Shown here piece by piece: positions 25,608 to 36,156 of a stretch of DNA of 64,000 bases (its first letter is position 1; every line of letters starts with the position of its first letter). The DNA lies in assembly GCA_032716605.1 (NCBI GenBank), contig CM064569.1, positions 13,012,079-13,076,078 on the forward strand, given 5' to 3'. Under the pieces are notes generated by a model, which saw nothing but the letters and a program-made list of their open reading frames with translations, had not been told where the DNA came from and ran no database searches. The stretch is from Paralithodes platypus. Lineage: Eukaryota > Arthropoda > Malacostraca > Decapoda > Lithodidae. The translations under genes and the position numbers were made by a program.

Positions 25608-25769
25608 TGACGTCACGGCTGGCTGCCTCATGGGGGTTGGTTGAGAGAGGTCCTTACCATGCTGCTAGCTCCCTTGCTAGTGGCTAGAGGACTTGTAACC
25701 GCTTTTTTCCCACGCGGCTCGAGCTAGTGCGAGTATATATACAGTTCCTCGCCACTCTCTCCCTCAGAT
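25608..25769 (+). promoter_or_regulatory. Putative LTR promoter: CRE, TATA box and initiator
   Basis: A perfect palindromic cAMP-response-type site TGACGTCA lies at 25608-25615, a TATATATA box at 25734-25741, and TCAGAT at 25764-25769, whose A is ~32 bp from the TATA start. This is standard RNA polymerase II core promoter spacing and would place the U3/R border near 25766. The same array is conserved in the 3' LTR (36922-36929, 37048-37055). Activity is inferred. Confidence 0.6.
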
Positions 25770-27061
25770 CTGGTTTCTAGAACGCATCTATCTCATCCCT
25801 TGCTACCTGTCCCCTGTTCTGCACCTGAGAATCTTTTCCTCTGCCTATCTCTCTCATTTTCCATATCTTTCACCACCTTTTATTAATATTATACCCCCTC
25901 TGGTTAACTCTGCAAAATCAGCTTCATGCTGGCCAGTTGTATTGTGCGTTAAGGTCTGATATAACCTATGTATGTTTAGTTGTTAAGATAAGTTGATCAC
26001 GAAGCATTGGTTGGCATTCATATTGTTTAGTACCGCTTCCTATAAGTATTAGTGTTCTGCTGGATTAGATAATGCTAGACTAGGGGTCTGATATTATAAG
26101 GTATTGTTTCCTATGAGTGCTGGCTTTAGGAAAAAGCTGCACGACATACCTGAGAACTGGAGTTGATTGAGTAAATTCTAGTCTGTGTGCCATTGAGAGT
26201 AGAGCATGCACGAATGAGGGCTTTTTGCCTATACCATTCTGCACTGTTCTAAGCTCGTTGTTTGTCTTTGAGGTACGCCAGGAGAACGCTTAATACTTCG
26301 GTATTAAGGTTTCTCAAGAGAGCTACCCTTCCCTATAACGTAATATTTGACGCACAGACTTGAGATTTGCACTAGGCTATGCGGCATGCCATGCGCACCA
26401 GTATCTCGTATCATTGACTCTAGCTAGACTTTATCAGTCACAGTAGACATTAAGTATATTAACCTAATTACTCTTTTTATGCATACCCATTTATGATTAC
26501 ACAAGCATTTCGCAGCCTAGTTTGATGTATGGAGACACAAACGACTTAGGCTCTTTTTGTTGATAGGAATACTGCATTGTCGTGGCGATTATTATTGTTG
26601 TAGCGTTTAGGATATTCTTGGCCCCGACTGCATTATATATCCTGCCTTTTTGTGTGCATAGCCTGCACAAGCATTGTTCCGCTGCCTGCCTTTTTGGGTT
26701 CCATTTCCGATACGAGCATCTTTATAGCATCTAACATTTAAAGAAGATTCCTTGTTAGTGTTGAAGGACTTTAGTGCACTTTCTTTCATGCAGGAGTGCC
26801 TGACATTTATTGATTAAAGTAACGTAAGCTGTAACTTCTCTTACCACCTTACTTTGCATACCATAACCAAGCACCTTCGGTTATAGGTAGTAATAGGCTG
26901 TTTTCACATAACATTAAGCCTAGAGTAGACGCACATTTATTGAGAGTTTGATAGCCTATTATTGCATATAGAACTCTGTAGAGTATTTGTGTTCTTTGTT
27001 CACTGGGAATATACATCAGAGGTTGGATCTAGCGCTTTCCGTTGTAGCATTTATGCCATTA

Positions 27062-30000
27062 TGCCACAGGGGGAGACAGGAGACAAAGAGGCAGACCCAG
27101 TAGTGCTAACAGGGGTGTAGGGTACGGACTGGAGGAGCGGGATGGTGTAATTGCTGAAGGAATGGTAAATGGATTAAGGATTATGTTTAGTAATGTGGAT
27201 GTGTTTACCCAGGACAAGAAAAGAGAACTGATATGTAGGTTGAAGGATGAAGAGGAAAAACCTGATGTCATAGCCCTACAGGAAGTAAGACCAAAAAATG
27301 TTAGAATTGAAAGGGAACTGGTGGAATATAGTTTGGAGGGTTTTGAGTTATATGAGAGAAATGCTATTAGAGCAGAGGTTGGGAGAGGACTGTTTATTTA
27401 TGTAAGAAAAGAGCTCAAGGTTAATGAGGTGGATATGAGACAGCAGTATTGTGAGTATTTGTGTATTGAAGTAAAATGTGTAAGAGGATCAATTCTAATT
27501 GCCTCTATATAGAAGCCCAAATAATAGCAGGGGAGAGGATGATAACCTACTGACAGCAATGGAGGAGATAGATAATAGAGAGAACAAATATAAAATTTTG
27601 ATTGGAGATTTCAATTTGCCAAGGATCAACTGGGCAAATTGTACTACTCCAGCGGGACAGGGTAGCCTGGAAAATAAGTTTATAGAGAAAGTGAGAGATT
27701 GTTTTTTAACGCAACATATTGTAGAGATGACAAGATATAGAGATGGGACACAGGGGAGTGTACTTGATTTGATTTTTAGCAATGAAGAGGATATAGTGGA
27801 ACATGTTAATGTGGATAGCCCTATAGGTCGTAGTGACCATGCCTGTATAAGCTTTAGTTGTAACATTAAATCAGAGAGGGATAATAGAAGCAATAGAAAA
27901 ATATACATGTATGATAGAGCAGATTATGAGCTGCTGAGACGGTGTTTGGACATTGACTGGGGGCAATACTTGAACGGTGAAGACGCTGAAGGAATGTGGA
28001 GGAAAATTAGAGCCAAAATGGAGAATGCTGTATCCAAAAGTGTACCAGTAAGGGAATATAAGGATAAAACAAAATTGAGGAAAAGAACTAACCCAGAATT
28101 GCCAATGAAAAGAAAGCTTTGGATATTGATTAGAAGAAAGAAACGATTGTGGGAAAGATGAAAATTGTTAAAAAAGAACAGGGGGACTAGTATAGAGGCT
28201 AAGGAAGTGGATCTGGAACGCAGACAAACAAACAATAAAATAAGGTGGGAAACAAGGAGGGGGGTGAAGGAGAGGGAGAGAGAGATAGCTAGAAATGTGA
28301 AGGATAATCCAAAAATATTCTGGAAGTACATTCAGGAAAAGTTAACAAGAAGAGTAGGGATCCCAGAGCTGGTAGGGGGGTTGAATGATGGGAGTAGAGC
28401 GAAGACTGATAAGGAGAAAGCAGAGGTGCTGGGGAAATACTTTGGGGGGGTACTAACAGTGGAGTCGGAGGATGCAGTGCCTACTATTCCCATCAAACAG
28501 GCACCGGCACTAGAACTAATAGAGTTTTCCCATGCTAGAATAAGAAGGGCTATAGAAAAAATGAACAGAAGTAAGTCACCGGGACCGGATGGGATACACC
28601 CAAGAATCATAAAGGAAGGAGGGGAGATGTTAGTAGAGCCATTGAAAATGTTATTTGAGGTATCGTTTAATACAGGACAAATCCCGATGGACTGGAGAGA
28701 GGCGAACATAACAGCTATATTTAAGAAGGGAAAGAGAAATGACCCAGGGAATTATAGACCAGTCAGTTTGACAAGTGTTGTGTGTAAACTAATGGAAACG
28801 GTAATTAGAGAAGGAATAATGGATCATATGAAGTCAAACCAACTTTTCAGTGGGAGACAGTTCGGATTCTTGCCGTGGAGGTCGACGGTACTACAGCTAA
28901 TTAAGGTGGTAGATGATTGGATGCAAATTCTAGAAGATGGTGATGTAATAGACGTGGTATATTGCGATTTTATGAAGGCCTTCGATAAGGTCCCACATAA
29001 AAGGTTAATAGAGAAAGTTAGAAGCTATAATATACGGGAGAAATGTGTGAAATGGATAGAAGCCTTCCTGAAAGATCGGAGACAGAGGGTACTGGTGAAT
29101 GGAATAGGCTCGGGGTGGAGGGAAATTACAAGTGGGGTACCTCAGGGATCTGTGTTGGGACCACTGCTGTTCGTTATATTTATCAACGACTTGCCTGAAG
29201 TTATAACTAATGGAAGTGAGGTATACCTGTATGCGGATGACACTAAACTGTATAGAAGAGTGAGGAGTAAGGAAGATATGGGTTTGCTTCAAGGAGATGT
29301 GGAGGGCATGAAGGGATGGTCTGAGCATTGGTTAATGCCTTTTCATCCAAAAAAATGCAAGTACATGCGGATTGGGACCAGCAAGATAGACAAGGTAGGA
29401 TACAGTATGTATGAAGCGATGGAGGAAGTGAGTGCAGAAAAGGATATAGGAGTAGTGATAGACAATAAGGTAAATTTCTCAGAACATTTAGCGGAAAAGA
29501 TAAACAAAGCCAATAGAATTGTAGGGCTGATAAGGAGGACATTTGTGTCACTTGACGAAGAAATCTTCAGGAATCTCTATACAGCGCTGGTTAGGCCGCA
29601 CCTGGAATATGCGAACCAGGTGTGGGCTCCATATATGGTAAAGGATATAGAAGCAGTGGAGAAAGTGCAGAGGAGAGCTAGCAAGCTGGTACCAACGTTG
29701 AAGAACGCGGGCTATGAGCAGAGGTTGAGGACACTGGGGCTTCCGACACTGGCATATAGGAGAAAGAGAGGGGATATGATAGAGACTTTTAAGATAGTGT
29801 CAGGAAAGTACGATGAGGATGTGTGTGAAGGTATCTTCTTGATGCGGGAGGGAAAAAGAACGAGAGGACACTCTAAGAAAATTTACAAAGAAAGAAATAG
29901 GCTTGAGAAGGCAAAGAACTAATTTTGTGATAGAGTGGTAAATGAGTGGAATGCACTGCCCCAGTATGTAGTCGATTCCGAATCAATAAGGGAGTTTGAA

Positions 30001-30201
30001 AGTAATCTTGATAAAGCATGGGGAAGACAAGATTTGAAGTTTGATTATAAAACAAAAATACAGAATAGTAAAAATGTTGCGTCTGCTACCGCCGCCGCCA
30101 ACACCGTGAACGACCGCAGCAGTGCAAGTACTGGTACTGAGCTGGATACACAGGCATAGTTTGCCTTTTTCCAGAGGATCTACTGAAAGAAACTGTAAGA
30201 A
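27062..30201 (+). mobile_element. CR1-like non-LTR element (second family) inserted in the gypsy LTR
   Basis: 3140 bp absent from the 3' LTR and flanked by ATTA (27058-27061 and 30202-30205). It carries only ORF2, so it is 5' truncated and lacks ORF1. It ends CTGAAAGAAACTGTAAGAA, short imperfect repeats rather than poly(A), which fits the CR1 group. Composition is purine-rich on the coding strand and differs from the CR1-like element at 12886. Confidence 0.88.
27162..30159 (+). pseudogene. CR1-like ORF2: endonuclease-reverse transcriptase
   Basis: Reading from 27162: MFSNVDVF and IALQEVRP (endonuclease N terminus); a frameshift at about 27500; then IYRSPNN-type sequence, GDFNLPRINW and SDHACISF (rest of the APE-type endonuclease). 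An in-frame TGA at 28159-28161 precedes RT blocks YRPVSLTSVVCK, QFGFLPWRS, DFMKAFDKVPH, PQGSVLGPLLF and YADDTKLY (catalytic DD intact, ~29231). A TAA at 29920-29922 is also in frame; the reading continues with FCDRVVNEWNALP and a terminal extension to 30159. In total one frameshift and two stops. It would nick and reverse transcribe at the target; this copy is inactive. Confidence 0.88.
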
Positions 30202-30254
30202 ATTACTAGTCCAATGAATAAGAACCCTGATATATTTAAACCCCAGTCGTAACA

Positions 30255-30275
30255 AATGGCGACCTTACCTAGGAT
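30255..30275 (+). promoter_or_regulatory. Putative gypsy primer-binding site
   Basis: Two bases after the LTR end the sequence reads TGGCGACCTTACC. TGG is the expected complement of a tRNA CCA end. I cannot assign the tRNA from the sequence alone. Confidence 0.5.
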
Positions 30276-30471
30276 TTGGTGAACGTACATTTATTAGCAG
30301 GGAACATTTGTTGTTTTGGGGAATATTTTGCGGGGATCAGCAAGAATAATTTTTGTTTGCAACATAGTATAGCCCTTGAGTATTTCCGAGAATTTGTGTG
30401 TGTATATTGAGGTATAAGAGTTTGGGGTACTTCTTTTCTGAATATTGAGGTGGGACATTTTTGTGAGCATC

Positions 30472-31950
30472 ATGTCTTATACCGGATCAGAGGAGAATGG
30501 AGACACAGTACGTAATGTCGTAATGTCGAAACTGAGGAACAGCAGTATGATGATATGGTTAATCGGGTGAACTGTGAGGAGGATGCTAGGATATTTTTGC
30601 AATGGCCTGTTACTGCCGAGCGGTTGGAGGGTATGAATCGGTACGGTCTTCAATGCCTGGCCACAGCTATCGGTCATGCGGTTACTAGCAGCATGACCAG
30701 GGATAACTTGATAACGTGTGTACTGGGCAGGGTGACTGGTGAGCGAGATGGGTTGAGTGCTCAGAGCCCTTCGGCCATGCTTCCCATACACTCGACTCCC
30801 AGCCATCCCAGTAGTTTGCCGACCCCGGGTACACTTCCGCAGTTGGGTGGTGACTGGCAGGGTGGGTTGCCCCTGGGGGGAACACCGGTAATTTCAAACA
30901 TTGTAGCACCTTCACCTCCTCAAGGGTTAACTCCAGAATTATTGATTCAGCTCGAATTAGCTAAGCTTCAGCAGCAATTAGAATTAGCCAAGATAGCAGA
31001 GAGAGCCAAGCTAGCAAAAATCCAAGCTGATTTAGAGTCGACTAGGTACTGTGCCGACATGGACGTAGAGAAGTCGCGAGTAGAGGCAACGGGACAGCGA
31101 CTTGGGGCTGGTAACCGTGTTCATGAGCAGTCTCTCTCGCACTTATTGAAACTGGTTCCGGTGTTTGATGAGAGTGGTGTAACATAATTTTTCACACGCT
31201 TTGAGAAGAAGTGCCAGGAACACCAGTGGCCAGAGAATAAATGGGCAGCACTTGTATCCTCTAGATTAATAGGCAAGGGTCTTAAAGCCTACGATGCGTT
31301 ACCTTTGGAGTTATGTATTGTGTACGAGGATCTCAAGGAGGCTGTCCTGAGGGCTTACGAACTGAAACCAGAAACGTACCGTTTGAAGTTCCGGGGTGTA
31401 ACTAAGGGAAGAGATAGCACCTGTTTGGAAAACACGCCCGGGACTTGTCCGATGCTATGGGGAACTGGCTCCGATCTGAGAAGGTCACAACATTTGATGA
31501 AATTAAGCAGTTAATGATGTTGGAGCAGTTCTTTAAGAGCACGGGCGGTGATCTAACTTTGAACTTAAAGGAGAAAAACCCAAGAACTCTAGTAGAAGCA
31601 GCAGAAATGGTTGATCTACGGCTGTCGTTGATTCGGGGTTGCGGGTCCTCACAGAAGTACGATGCAAGTGCTAGGGACCATTATCCTCCCCCTCCCCGTA
31701 GCAACGACACATTTAAACAAAAGAGCAATGAAACTAAAACTGAATTCAATCCTAACACCACGCCGTATAAGAAAAGTCAGGGGCCTGTTACATCACAGTA
31801 TAAGCCGAAACCGAAATTTATGTGTTTTAAGTGCCACAAGGAGGGTCATAAAGCAAATGAGTGCCCTAGTCGACCTCCTCCGGCATCCGTGTCTTTTGCT
31901 CACGGCATTGGAGTGTTCAAGAGGACATCGGAGTTTGTTAGAGGCAATTC
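30472..31950 (+). pseudogene. Gypsy gag (capsid plus CCHC nucleocapsid)
   Basis: The first ATG after the leader is at 30472. An 8-bp tandem duplication, GTAATGTC twice at 30512-30527, shifts the frame near the start; reading continues in the frame of 30555. That frame has a helix-rich segment with repeated LELAKLQQQLELAKIAERAK. A TAA at 31185-31187 interrupts a segment continuing as FFTRFEKKCQEHQWPENKW and LLKAYDAL-type capsid sequence. Another frameshift lies near 31425, after which DLSDAMGNWL, a SCAN-like LVEAAEMVDLRLS helix and one zinc knuckle CFKCHKEGHKANEC (31825-31866, CX2CX4HX4C) follow. Gag packages element RNA into particles. Four lesions make it non-functional. Confidence 0.83.
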
Positions 31951-32353
31951 TTCCGAGGTAAATACACTGCCAGTGCAGAAGGATCCGGAAGGCTTATTCC
32001 CTGTCCGTGATGCCTTTAGTGACCACAGGGGACTCGGTTGTGTGGAGTGGGGGGGTAGAAGACATGAGGTGAGAATTTTGCGTGACACTGGGGCATCGCA
32101 AACACTGTTGAGAAATGTCACTGGTAAACCTGTAAATACGGCGCGGGTGGTTGTGGTTCAGGGAGTTAATGCAACAAGGTCATACCCGCTTGTAAGAATG
32201 AAGATGGAAGTTGATGGTGTGACACGTGACCTGGATGTAGGAATTGTGGAGAAGTTACCTGTTGGGGGCGTCGACCTCCTTCTCGGCAACGACTTTGCGG
32301 GGCCTACTTCTGAGGCCCTTGGTCGTTGCCGAGAAGCCGGCCGACGTGAGTAG
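31951..32353 (+). pseudogene. Gypsy aspartic protease, continuous with gag
   Basis: In the same frame as the zinc knuckle. The catalytic block ILRDTGASQTLL (Asp-Thr-Gly) lies at about 32076 and the C-terminal VDLLLGNDF, with its LLG motif, at about 32270. These are the conserved parts of retropepsins that cleave Gag-Pol. A frameshift near 32315 ends this reading at 32353 and moves the downstream linker to the frame of 32244. Confidence 0.85.
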
Positions 32354-32580
32354 GGAGGAGCAGGAGTGGGTTGAGAAGTGTCGGGGGCAACCTATGGCGT
32401 GTGTTGTCACCCGTTCCCTTGCATCCAGAGAGTCACATTCTGGTCAACAGTCTTTAGATCAGCGGAGGAAGGGTACCGAGAAGGGGTTGAAAATTGATGC
32501 GGTTGAGAGTTCAGTATCAGCGGACATTCTCGGGGACTCATTATTAGGACCAATTTTCGAGTCTAGAGAAGACCCATTAA
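32354..32580 (+). pseudogene. Gypsy protease to integrase linker
   Basis: Open in the frame of 32244 with charged, low-complexity sequence (REEQEWVEKCRGQ, GPIFESREDPL). It is cut at TTAA (32577-32580) by the MITE. After the MITE the reading resumes at 33203 in a frame continuous with this one once the insertion and one TTAA are discounted. A TAG at 33251-33253 then precedes the integrase. Confidence 0.65.
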
Positions 32581-33202
32581 CCCGGGAGCTGCGGGGAGAC
32601 TCTTAAGAGTTCCCCCGGCGCACTGCGGGGAGACTCTTAAGAGTCAGAGAAAAAAAAAATCAACTTTTGACATCGAAAAAAAAAAAAAAAAAAAAAAAAA
32701 AAATTATTTTATTTTTTTTTTGGCCCCTGGGCCATGCAAAATCTCAGTCCTCTACCTCCTCTCCTTCCCCACTTTCCTCCTCTCCTTCAGTTATCACCTA
32801 TTTTCCCTGTTATTCCCTTATTCTGAGGTATATTTTCGTGCTAACATTAGAAATCCGATTGGAGGGTGTGGTCATCACTGATAGCAAGCGAGTGCAAGAG
32901 AGAGAGAGAGTATCGATCGACTGTGTCTCAGTGGCCTTGGGGGAAATTGGCGGGAATGCAGATTGCCTCACCCATACATTATACAACTCGCGGGCTATAT
33001 CTCCGATTTTGACCATCCAAACGCTGTTTTCACTCGTTTTATTGTTGTTTCAGGTTAATACCTTTATAATCAACCCATAATAGGCGCATATGGATAAGTA
33101 TTAATGCTATTAATGGCACAATGAATATTTTAGTGACGGAAACACCTCAAATACGTCAGCACAGGGGGATGTTTCCAATTACCCCCATGCGCACTTCAGA
33201 GG
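32581..33202 (+). mobile_element. TTAA-flanked piggyBac-like MITE, copy 1 (inside gypsy pol)
   Basis: 622 bp flanked by TTAA on both sides (32577-32580, 33203-33206). Ends are imperfect inverted repeats: CCCGGGAGCTGCGGGGAG against, on the other strand, CCTCTGAAGTGCGCATGG. The first 60 bp contain two copies of a GCGGGGAGACTCTTAAGAGT segment with a self-complementary ACTCTTAAGAGT core, followed by A/T homopolymers. No transposase is encoded; the 137-codon ORF at 32667 is incidental. A reverse-complement copy lies at 47277-47911. TTAA duplication is diagnostic of piggyBac transposases. Confidence 0.85.
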
Positions 33203-33206
33203 TTAA

Positions 33207-34500
33207 CTGTTCCTGAGAAGGCAGTGGATGGGCTTAAAAAGACGATGAGATAGCAACGGTACGCAGAGAGAGAGCAACGGGAGGCCAAATTTAATGTAGG
33301 AGGGGGGCATGAGTTGTTTCGCAAACACTTGGATAGGCTTGCTCCTTCGGACATTCGTAAGTTGCAATTGGAAGACCCGGAGGTTCTTGAATGTGGTACC
33401 GGTGCTGTCGAGTTGGAGGAGGATAGTGATGCACAGTCGGGAGATTTTTTTTTCATTGAAGGCATTTTATACCGGCGATTCCAAGAACCGCAGAGGAATT
33501 GGGAGGGGGGGTCAGGAGAGGTAGACCAGCTGGTCGTGCCAAAAGTTTGCAGGGAAAGCCTACTTAGGTTGGCCCATGATGTACCACTGGCGGGACATCT
33601 GGGTGTCCGTAAGACGGTTGCAGCCTTGGGGAACTTATTTTGGTGGCCTGGTCTGAGAGCACAAGTTGTGTCATGGGTGGCAATGTGCGATGTGTGTCAG
33701 AAAGTTGGCAAACCAAATCAGAGCATTCCTAAGGCGCCGTTACACCCAATTCCTGTCAGTGGGCCTCCCTTTAGTAAGGTTATAGTGGATATGGTTGGCC
33801 CCCTTCCCCCTACAAGTGCCGGAAACAAGTTTCTCCTGACCATCATGGATGTAGCAACAAGGTACCCTGACGCGTACCCTATGAGAAATGGGTCAGCGAA
33901 GACGGTGGTCCGAAACTTGTTAGTGTATTTTTCCCGGTATGGTTACCCGCAGGAGATTCAGTCAGACCAAGGATCCAACTTCACTTCTAACCTCTTTGTT
34001 CAAACTATGCAGCAGCATGGGATTGTTACGGTTGTGTCATCTGCGTATCATCCGGAGAGCCAGGGTGTGTTAGAGCGATGGCACTCAACCTTAAAATCTA
34101 TGCTTCGTTGTTATTGCTTTGAGAATGGGAAAGATTGGGATCTTGGCCTGCCATATGTTTTGTTTGCTGCACGGGAGGTACCTCACCTGGGGAAAGTTTG
34201 GGATTCAGCCCTAATGAGCTCGTCTTTGGACACCGTGTCAGAGGGCCTCTCCATATGGTTAAAGAAATATGGGAGGGTGCAGAAAAACCTTGTTCTATGC
34301 TCAAGTATGTCCTCGACAGTCGAGAACGGATGTTGCGCAGTTTGGAGTTGGCTGGCCGTAATTTAACTAGCTCTCAGGCCCTCATGAAGGACAGGTACGA
34401 CCTCAAGGTTAAACTCCGGGAGTTTCACGTGGGTCAGGAGGTGTTGATTCTACTGCCCCTTGTAGGTCACCCCTTATCCGCGAAGTACACTGGTCCTTAT
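33207..34500 (+). pseudogene. Gypsy integrase, placed upstream of RT
   Basis: The frame of 33314 has the zinc-binding HHCC domain (AHDVPLAGHLGVRKT, then CDVCQ, residues ~86-129) and a complete DDE core: Asp159 in VDMVGPLPP, Asp218 in QSDQGSNF and Glu254 in LERWH, spaced D-x58-D-x35-E. A frameshift near 34175-34190 shifts the distal core (GFSPNELVFGH) and the C-terminal GPY/F-type module (KYTGPYRVV, about 34485) to the frame of 34135, where they are fused to RT. Integrase joins the element cDNA to host DNA. The GPY module and RT sequence confirm gypsy affinity. A TAG at 33251 lies just upstream. Confidence 0.9.
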
Positions 34501-36156
34501 AGGGTGGTGGAGAAGCTATCGGACCTGGATTACTTGGTAGCCACTCCAGACAGACGTAAGCGCAATCAGTTATGTCACGTTAATCTCATGAAGGAGTATG
34601 TGAGGCACCCCCCTGAGCCTCTCACTGTGCCTGTGATGACGTTTAGCAGTCAAGGTGGAGAAGGAGAACAGGACAGTCACGCTCAGGTGGAGGATAACTG
34701 GGATCATCATGTCTCTGCGAACCAGTGGGCGGGGAACACGAACCAGGCGGCTCAGGAAGCGTTGCAACACTTACCTGAGCATCAGCGTGTGGCTGTGGAG
34801 CGCCTGTTCGGTTCATACCCCTCTGTTTTCGCGGAGCACCCAGGCCTCACTACCCTAGAGGTGCACGACGTGGACGTAGGAGACCACCCCCCTTTCAATT
34901 CAGTTCCCTATAGGGTGCCCCCTATTAAACTGCCGGGCCTCCGGGCGGAGTTAGAGTATATGTTAACCAGGGGGCTGATTGAGAAGGGGGTGGTGAAGTG
35001 GACCTTTCCCATCACGTTGCAACCAAAACCGGATGGTAAGGTGCGATTCTGCGTAGACTACAGACGGTTAAACGGTTTGACGCCCACCAACCCATACCCT
35101 CTTCCTCGGGTCGACGACTGTGTGGACAAGATAGGCATTGCAAAGTACCTAACCAAGGTGGACTTGGTTAAGGGATACTGGCAGGTGCCCTTGTCCGAAC
35201 GAGCGAAAGAGGTATGTGGTTTTGTGATGGATGGTGCTACCTACCGCTGTAACGTGATGCCTTATGGCCTAAAGAACGCACCCGCTACCTTTCAGAGTTT
35301 GATGAATGATATAACGGCAGACATTCCTAATTGCACAGTATACCTCGACGATGTTATTATCTATGACAACAGCTTTACGAGTCATTGTGAGCACGTAGAA
35401 CTCCTGTTCAAGAGGCTTAGTGAGGCTGGCTTGGTGGTCAACCTGGCAAAGTGTGATTTCGTCCGGGCGTCCGTGCAGTATCTTGGGTTCATGGTGGGGT
35501 TGGGTCAGGTGTGCCCCCCACAGAACAAGATAGCTGCGATTGATCACTTTCCCCGGCCGGCCACCAAGAAGCAGATCATGAGGTTCTTAGGTATGATCGG
35601 ATACTACAGACGCTTCATTAAGGGGTACTCTACCGTGCTAGCACCTCTGACAGATCTTTTAGTGAAGGATAAGAAATTCAAATGGGCGCCTGAGTGTGAG
35701 AAGGCGTTTAGCGTAGTAAAACACCTGTTGTGCACTCACCCGATCCTCAGGGCCCCTGACTTTAGCCTACCTTTCCAATTAGCAATGGATGCTAGTGGTG
35801 TGGGGGCTGGTGCCGTCCTTATGCAAAAGGACGATGATGGGCTGGAACATCCTGTTAGTTTCTACTCGAAGAAGTTCAATTCAGCCCAAAAGAACTACTC
35901 TGTTGTCGAGAAAGAGCTGCTGGCAATTGTACTTGCACTGAGGCATTTCGAGGTCTATGTTACAGCCTATGGTCCAGTCGTTGTAATTTACACAGATCAT
36001 CACCCTCTCAAGTTTTTGAACCAGTTTCACAATCGGAATATGAGGCTGACCAGGTGGTCGCTAATGTTACAGGAATATAACCTGGACATACGCCATATTG
36101 CCGGTTGTGACAACGTGATTGCAGATTGTCTTTCGAGGGTAGATGATCCTGGGTAG
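34135..36156 (+). CDS. Gypsy pol, distal part: integrase C terminus, reverse transcriptase, RNase H
   Basis: Intact 673-residue frame; its first ~20 residues are out-of-frame sequence before the integrase frameshift, so 34135 is not a genuine start. Residues ~20-150 are integrase C terminus with GPYRVV (~121). A charged spacer (~150-220) precedes RT: PKPDGKVRFCVDYRRLN, LTKVDLVKGYWQVPL, MPYGLKNAPATFQ and the catalytic YLDDVIIY (403-410). RNase H follows: AMDASGVGAGAVL (~550), VEKELLAIVLALRHFEVY, YTDHHPLKFL (~620) and ADCLSRVDD at the end. All catalytic blocks look intact. The stop is at 36154-36156 with no integrase afterwards, so the order is truly integrase before RT. Confidence 0.92.
   Translation: MGSWPAICFVCCTGGTSPGESLGFSPNELVFGHRVRGPLHMVKEIWEGAEKPCSMLKYVLDSRERMLRSLELAGRNLTSSQALMKDRYDLKVKLREFHVGQEVLILLPLVGHPLSAKYTGPYRVVEKLSDLDYLVATPDRRKRNQLCHVNLMKEYVRHPPEPLTVPVMTFSSQGGEGEQDSHAQVEDNWDHHVSANQWAGNTNQAAQEALQHLPEHQRVAVERLFGSYPSVFAEHPGLTTLEVHDVDVGDHPPFNSVPYRVPPIKLPGLRAELEYMLTRGLIEKGVVKWTFPITLQPKPDGKVRFCVDYRRLNGLTPTNPYPLPRVDDCVDKIGIAKYLTKVDLVKGYWQVPLSERAKEVCGFVMDGATYRCNVMPYGLKNAPATFQSLMNDITADIPNCTVYLDDVIIYDNSFTSHCEHVELLFKRLSEAGLVVNLAKCDFVRASVQYLGFMVGLGQVCPPQNKIAAIDHFPRPATKKQIMRFLGMIGYYRRFIKGYSTVLAPLTDLLVKDKKFKWAPECEKAFSVVKHLLCTHPILRAPDFSLPFQLAMDASGVGAGAVLMQKDDDGLEHPVSFYSKKFNSAQKNYSVVEKELLAIVLALRHFEVYVTAYGPVVVIYTDHHPLKFLNQFHNRNMRLTRWSLMLQEYNLDIRHIAGCDNVIADCLSRVDDPG

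Larger units (their letters stand above)
25315..30254 (+). repeat. Gypsy 5' LTR, split by a CR1-like insertion
   Basis: 25315-27061 plus 30206-30254 equal the 1795-bp 3' LTR at 36629-38423. The LTR is long for a gypsy element. It contains a TGACGTCA site, a TATA box and a GA microsatellite (25548-25562). Minus-strand ORFs of about 60-70 codons inside, repeated in the other LTR, are not supported as genes. Confidence 0.93.

Noticed and set aside
26607..26789. Minus-strand ORF MKESALKSFNTNKESSLNVR, repeated at 37920-38102
   Set aside because: Present twice only because it lies in both gypsy LTRs; no domain, and neither copy has a coding context.
32667..33080. 137-codon ORF rich in lysine and serine
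   Set aside because: It begins in an A-run inside the MITE and has no transposase motif; the equivalent frame in the second copy is broken.
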